Assembly (NCBI RefSeq): GCF_009377195.2
Contig: NZ_VJXX01000001.1
Coordinates: forward strand, 248,001 to 312,000
DNA: 64,000 bases
Direction of reading: 5' to 3'
Source of the DNA: Arthrobacter bussei
GTDB taxonomy: Bacteria > Actinomycetota > Actinomycetes > Actinomycetales > Micrococcaceae
A program made the position numbers and the translations under genes. The notes beneath the pieces are model-generated. The model saw only the letters and a list, made by a program, of their open reading frames with translations. It was not told where the DNA came from and ran no database searches. Below, in pieces: positions 62,940 through 64,000 of the stretch (its first letter is position 1; each line of letters begins with the position of its first letter).

Positions 62940-64000
62940 GTGACCACAGATGACGCCGCTTCAGCCACCCCGACCGATCTCACGCCGGAGGTGGCGGGCG
63001 CCGGAGGCCCGGCCGCCACGTACGAGGACCGCGTCCTCGGGTGCCTGCTGGGCATCATGGCCGGTGACGCCTACGGTGTGCTGGCAACGGTCGGCGACGA
63101 CCCGACCGGGGCGCTGGGTGATCCGGCTGATCTCGCGGTCTCCGACGCCACGCAGCTGACCCTGTACACGGTGGACGGTCTCGTGGACGCACTCGAGTGG
63201 GCGAACGACGGCGTCGCAGCCGACGAGACGGCATGCCTCTGGCTCGCGTACCTGCGCTGGCTCACGTGCCAGGGCGAACACCTGCCCGCCAACGCGCCCG
63301 CGCCGCCCGGCCGATGGATCGACGCGCAGGAGGACCTCCTTCCCGTCCACGAGCCCGACGGCGACACGGTGCGTGCCCTGCTCACGGGCGAGATGGGCAC
63401 GCGGTCACGACCGGTCAACCCCCAGGCGGAAGGGGCCGGAGCGCTGATGCGTTCGGCACCGTTCGGCCTCGTCCCGCGCATCCCCGAGAGCATGGTGGAA
63501 CGGCTGACGGTGGATGCCGCGGCGCTCACGCACGGGTCCGCCGCGGCCCGGGGCACGGCGGCCCTCTTCAGCGGGATCATCCGGGCGCTCGCCATCGACG
63601 GGCTCTCCCTGGCCGAGGCACTCCGTCTCGTCCGGGGTGAGGAGCAGGATCTCGCGCGCGGAGCGGCGCACGACGCCGGCGCGACCGGAGTGCCGAGCGG
63701 TTCGACGGCGCCGGTCCCCCTGACTGGTGAGGCCGACCGGCCCGGCGCCCGGCGCGGGGCCGCGGGAGACGCGGCGACCACCGGGGACGCGGGAGACGGC
63801 AGGGTCGCCGCCGCAGCCGTGGCAGCCACGACGGCGGACGCGACGACGACGGGTAGCCGCGCGGAGAGCACGACGGCGGCCGGCACGTTCGAGGCGGCGC
63901 TCCAGGCGGTTCTCGAAGGGGTGGACGAGGCGGCATCCCCGCGCGACCAGCTCGCGGCTGCGCTGGCGCATGCAGCGGCGGCGGGACGACCCGACGCCTC
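62940..64000 (+). CDS. ADP-ribosylglycohydrolase-like protein (3' end outside window)
   Basis: The reading frame from the GTG at 62940 is open to the window edge (353 codons and more). It has the ADP-ribosyl-glycohydrolase (DraG/ARH) outline: VLGCLLGIMAGDAYGV, then SDATQLTLYTVDGLV where the family has TDDTQ, NPQAEGAGALMRSAPFGLVP, and AAALTHGSAAARGTAALFSGIIRALAIDGL. Those enzymes remove ADP-ribose from proteins, and the TDDT aspartates bind metal; one is replaced here. The 3' part, with a Gly/Ala/Thr-rich stretch from ~250, is more repetitive. GTG was chosen because the conserved part starts soon after; no strong ribosome site is visible. Divergent from the aquaporin gene. Confidence 0.8.
   Translation, partial: MTTDDAASATPTDLTPEVAGAGGPAATYEDRVLGCLLGIMAGDAYGVLATVGDDPTGALGDPADLAVSDATQLTLYTVDGLVDALEWANDGVAADETACLWLAYLRWLTCQGEHLPANAPAPPGRWIDAQEDLLPVHEPDGDTVRALLTGEMGTRSRPVNPQAEGAGALMRSAPFGLVPRIPESMVERLTVDAAALTHGSAAARGTAALFSGIIRALAIDGLSLAEALRLVRGEEQDLARGAAHDAGATGVPSGSTAPVPLTGEADRPGARRGAAGDAATTGDAGDGRVAAAAVAATTADATTTGSRAESTTAAGTFEAALQAVLEGVDEAASPRDQLAAALAHAAAAGRPDA

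Overview
The window is very GC-rich, with G or C at most third codon positions, and is densely packed with chromosomal housekeeping and accessory genes. It looks like a high-GC Gram-positive actinobacterium. The ilvD / ilvB-ilvN-ilvC-serA block, the NrtR-nadA-nadB-nadC-nifS block and the general style of the proteins fit the family Micrococcaceae (Arthrobacter and relatives). That placement is inference from gene content, because no rRNA gene is present. I found no insertion sequence, prophage, CRISPR array or replication origin.

Layout. 1-3.2 kb: the 3' part of a NarL-type response regulator, a soluble histidine kinase with a degenerate receiver, and an unknown helical protein. 3.2-14.9 kb (mostly minus strand): metG, an acetamidase/formamidase-family gene, serA, ilvC, ilvN, ilvB with a Val/Leu-rich leader peptide and attenuator, then ilvD, a hypothetical gene and a D-2-hydroxyacid dehydrogenase. 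14.9-19.5 kb: a lipoprotein sugar dehydrogenase, tRNA-Lys(CTT), small membrane proteins, a VOC protein, a 13-bp tandem repeat, a CDF metal transporter and a DUF2795-like protein.

19.5-32.9 kb is the most unusual region. It encodes every enzyme needed to make ADP-D-glycero-beta-D-manno-heptose: a GmhA-like isomerase, a GmhB-like phosphatase and two fused HldE-like kinase/adenylyltransferases. It also holds three GT9 (heptosyltransferase-family) enzymes and three other glycosyltransferases. Several of the genes overlap by 4 bp. ADP-heptose is best known from Gram-negative LPS, so its use here, probably in a surface glycan, is unexplained.

33-46 kb: a SigB/SigF-type sigma factor, a MarR regulator divergent from a peroxiredoxin, tRNA-Leu(TAG), a fasciclin-domain lipoprotein, a peptide-binding lipoprotein, mqo, a large RND exporter with a DPV repeat, a second MarR gene with a palindromic operator, a transglutaminase-like protein and an SDR. 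46-53.3 kb: a lipoprotein and the de novo NAD operon nrtR-nadA-nadB-nadC-nifS, with a candidate NrtR operator upstream. 53.4-64 kb: an alpha/beta hydrolase, a soluble Ser/Thr kinase, a small acidic protein, an MFS transporter, sbcD-sbcC, an aquaporin with a long repetitive tail, and the 5' part of an ADP-ribosylglycohydrolase-like gene cut by the window edge.

The serA and ilv genes together supply serine and branched-chain amino acids. The nad genes make NAD from aspartate, and the NifS-like enzyme probably supplies sulfur for the NadA iron-sulfur cluster.
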